From Sphingomonadales bacterium (GTDB lineage: Bacteria; Pseudomonadota; Alphaproteobacteria; Sphingomonadales; Sphingomonadaceae), in NCBI GenBank assembly GCA_018971065.1, contig JAGWVC010000155.1:1-5166 (forward strand): a DNA stretch of 5,166 nt, given 5' to 3'. Below, piece by piece: positions 4,973 through 5,166 of this stretch. The position numbers and the translations under genes were made by a program. Numbering within the stretch: the first letter of the stretch is position 1; each line of letters starts with the position of its first letter. Under the pieces are notes generated by a model, which was not told the DNA's origin, made no database searches, and saw only the letters and a list, made by a program, of their open reading frames with translations.

Positions 4973-5166
4973 TCAGGCCAGCTTGAGGAGAAGCTTGACG
5001 ATCTCGCCGAACAGCGAATCGACGCCTAGGAAGAACAGCGCCAGGATCGTCATCAGGATGGCGACGAAGATGGCGGTGGTGACGGTTTCCTGCCGGGTGG
5101 GCCAGACGACCTTGTTCGCTTCGGCGCGGACCTGGCGGATGAATTCGCCGGGGGTGGTCTTCTTTT
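4973..5166 (-). CDS. secE: Preprotein translocase subunit SecE (5' end cut by window)
   Basis: The last 63 residues and the TGA stop (4975-4973) of SecE, the small inner-membrane subunit that clamps SecY in the protein-export channel. The cytoplasmic amphipathic part includes 'EFIRQVRAEANKVVWPTRQE' (visible residues 7-26), carrying the family hallmark V-W-P-T-R-x-E-T. It is followed by one transmembrane helix at about 29-48 (AIFVAILMTILALFFLGVD) and a short periplasmic-side tail ending KLLLKLA. Alphaproteobacterial SecE has one membrane helix and about 65 residues, so only one or two residues, including the start Met, lie beyond the edge. It is the upstream partner of nusG, the widely conserved secE-nusG order. 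Confidence 0.96.
   Translation of the reverse strand, partial: KKTTPGEFIRQVRAEANKVVWPTRQETVTTAIFVAILMTILALFFLGVDSLFGEIVKLLLKLA

Noticed and set aside
4973..5166. secE lacking a start codon, as a possible pseudogene
   Set aside because: The frame is intact to the window edge and the length is within one or two residues of a full SecE, so the start is simply beyond the edge.

Overview
The window is a compact, G+C-rich stretch (about two-thirds G+C by eye) of an ordinary bacterial chromosome. The NusG and SecE sequences, the form of YgfZ and dihydroorotase, and a short palindromic CCCTGAAC/GTTCAGGG repeat fit an alphaproteobacterium, most likely a sphingomonad such as Novosphingobium or Sphingomonas. 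The genus is an inference from remembered family features, not from a search.

Six complete genes and one cut gene are supported. In order they are: a RimJ/RimL-type GNAT N-acetyltransferase (+, 73-618); a PF10118-type 'metal-dependent hydrolase' whose acidic and His residues are spaced like a ferritin-fold di-iron protein (-, 622-1503); a TetR-type regulator (+, 1532-2128); the folate-binding Fe-S maintenance protein YgfZ (-, 2101-2808); a class I dihydroorotase-family amidohydrolase (+, 2883-4208); transcription factor NusG (-, 4396-4932); and the translocase subunit SecE (-, 4973 to the window edge, lacking only its start). Except for secE-nusG, which are co-directional and 40 nt apart, every gene faces opposite to its neighbour. 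Two convergent pairs are nearly or actually overlapping: a 3-nt gap at 619-621 and a 28-nt overlap at 2101-2128.

The most interesting stretch is the 28-nt gap between the di-iron-type gene and tetR. A CTAG at 1519-1522 puts an in-frame stop just upstream of both start codons. Neither gene has a usable Shine-Dalgarno. Promoter-like hexamers on both strands would start both transcripts at or within a base of the ATG. An imperfect 16-bp dyad overlaps the tetR start codon and the facing -35 hexamer. This suggests a self-contained, possibly leaderless, TetR-controlled pair. The second divergent gap (2809-2882) serves ygfZ and the dihydroorotase gene.

The 187-nt gap between dihydroorotase and nusG holds the palindromic repeat, an 18-bp direct repeat and an 11-bp GC hairpin placed to act as the nusG terminator. 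No mobile element, CRISPR array, tRNA or rRNA was seen. I do not see a clear new multi-gene system here. The leads are the tetR/di-iron pair, the altered metal-ligand motif of the dihydroorotase, and the shortened YgfZ.
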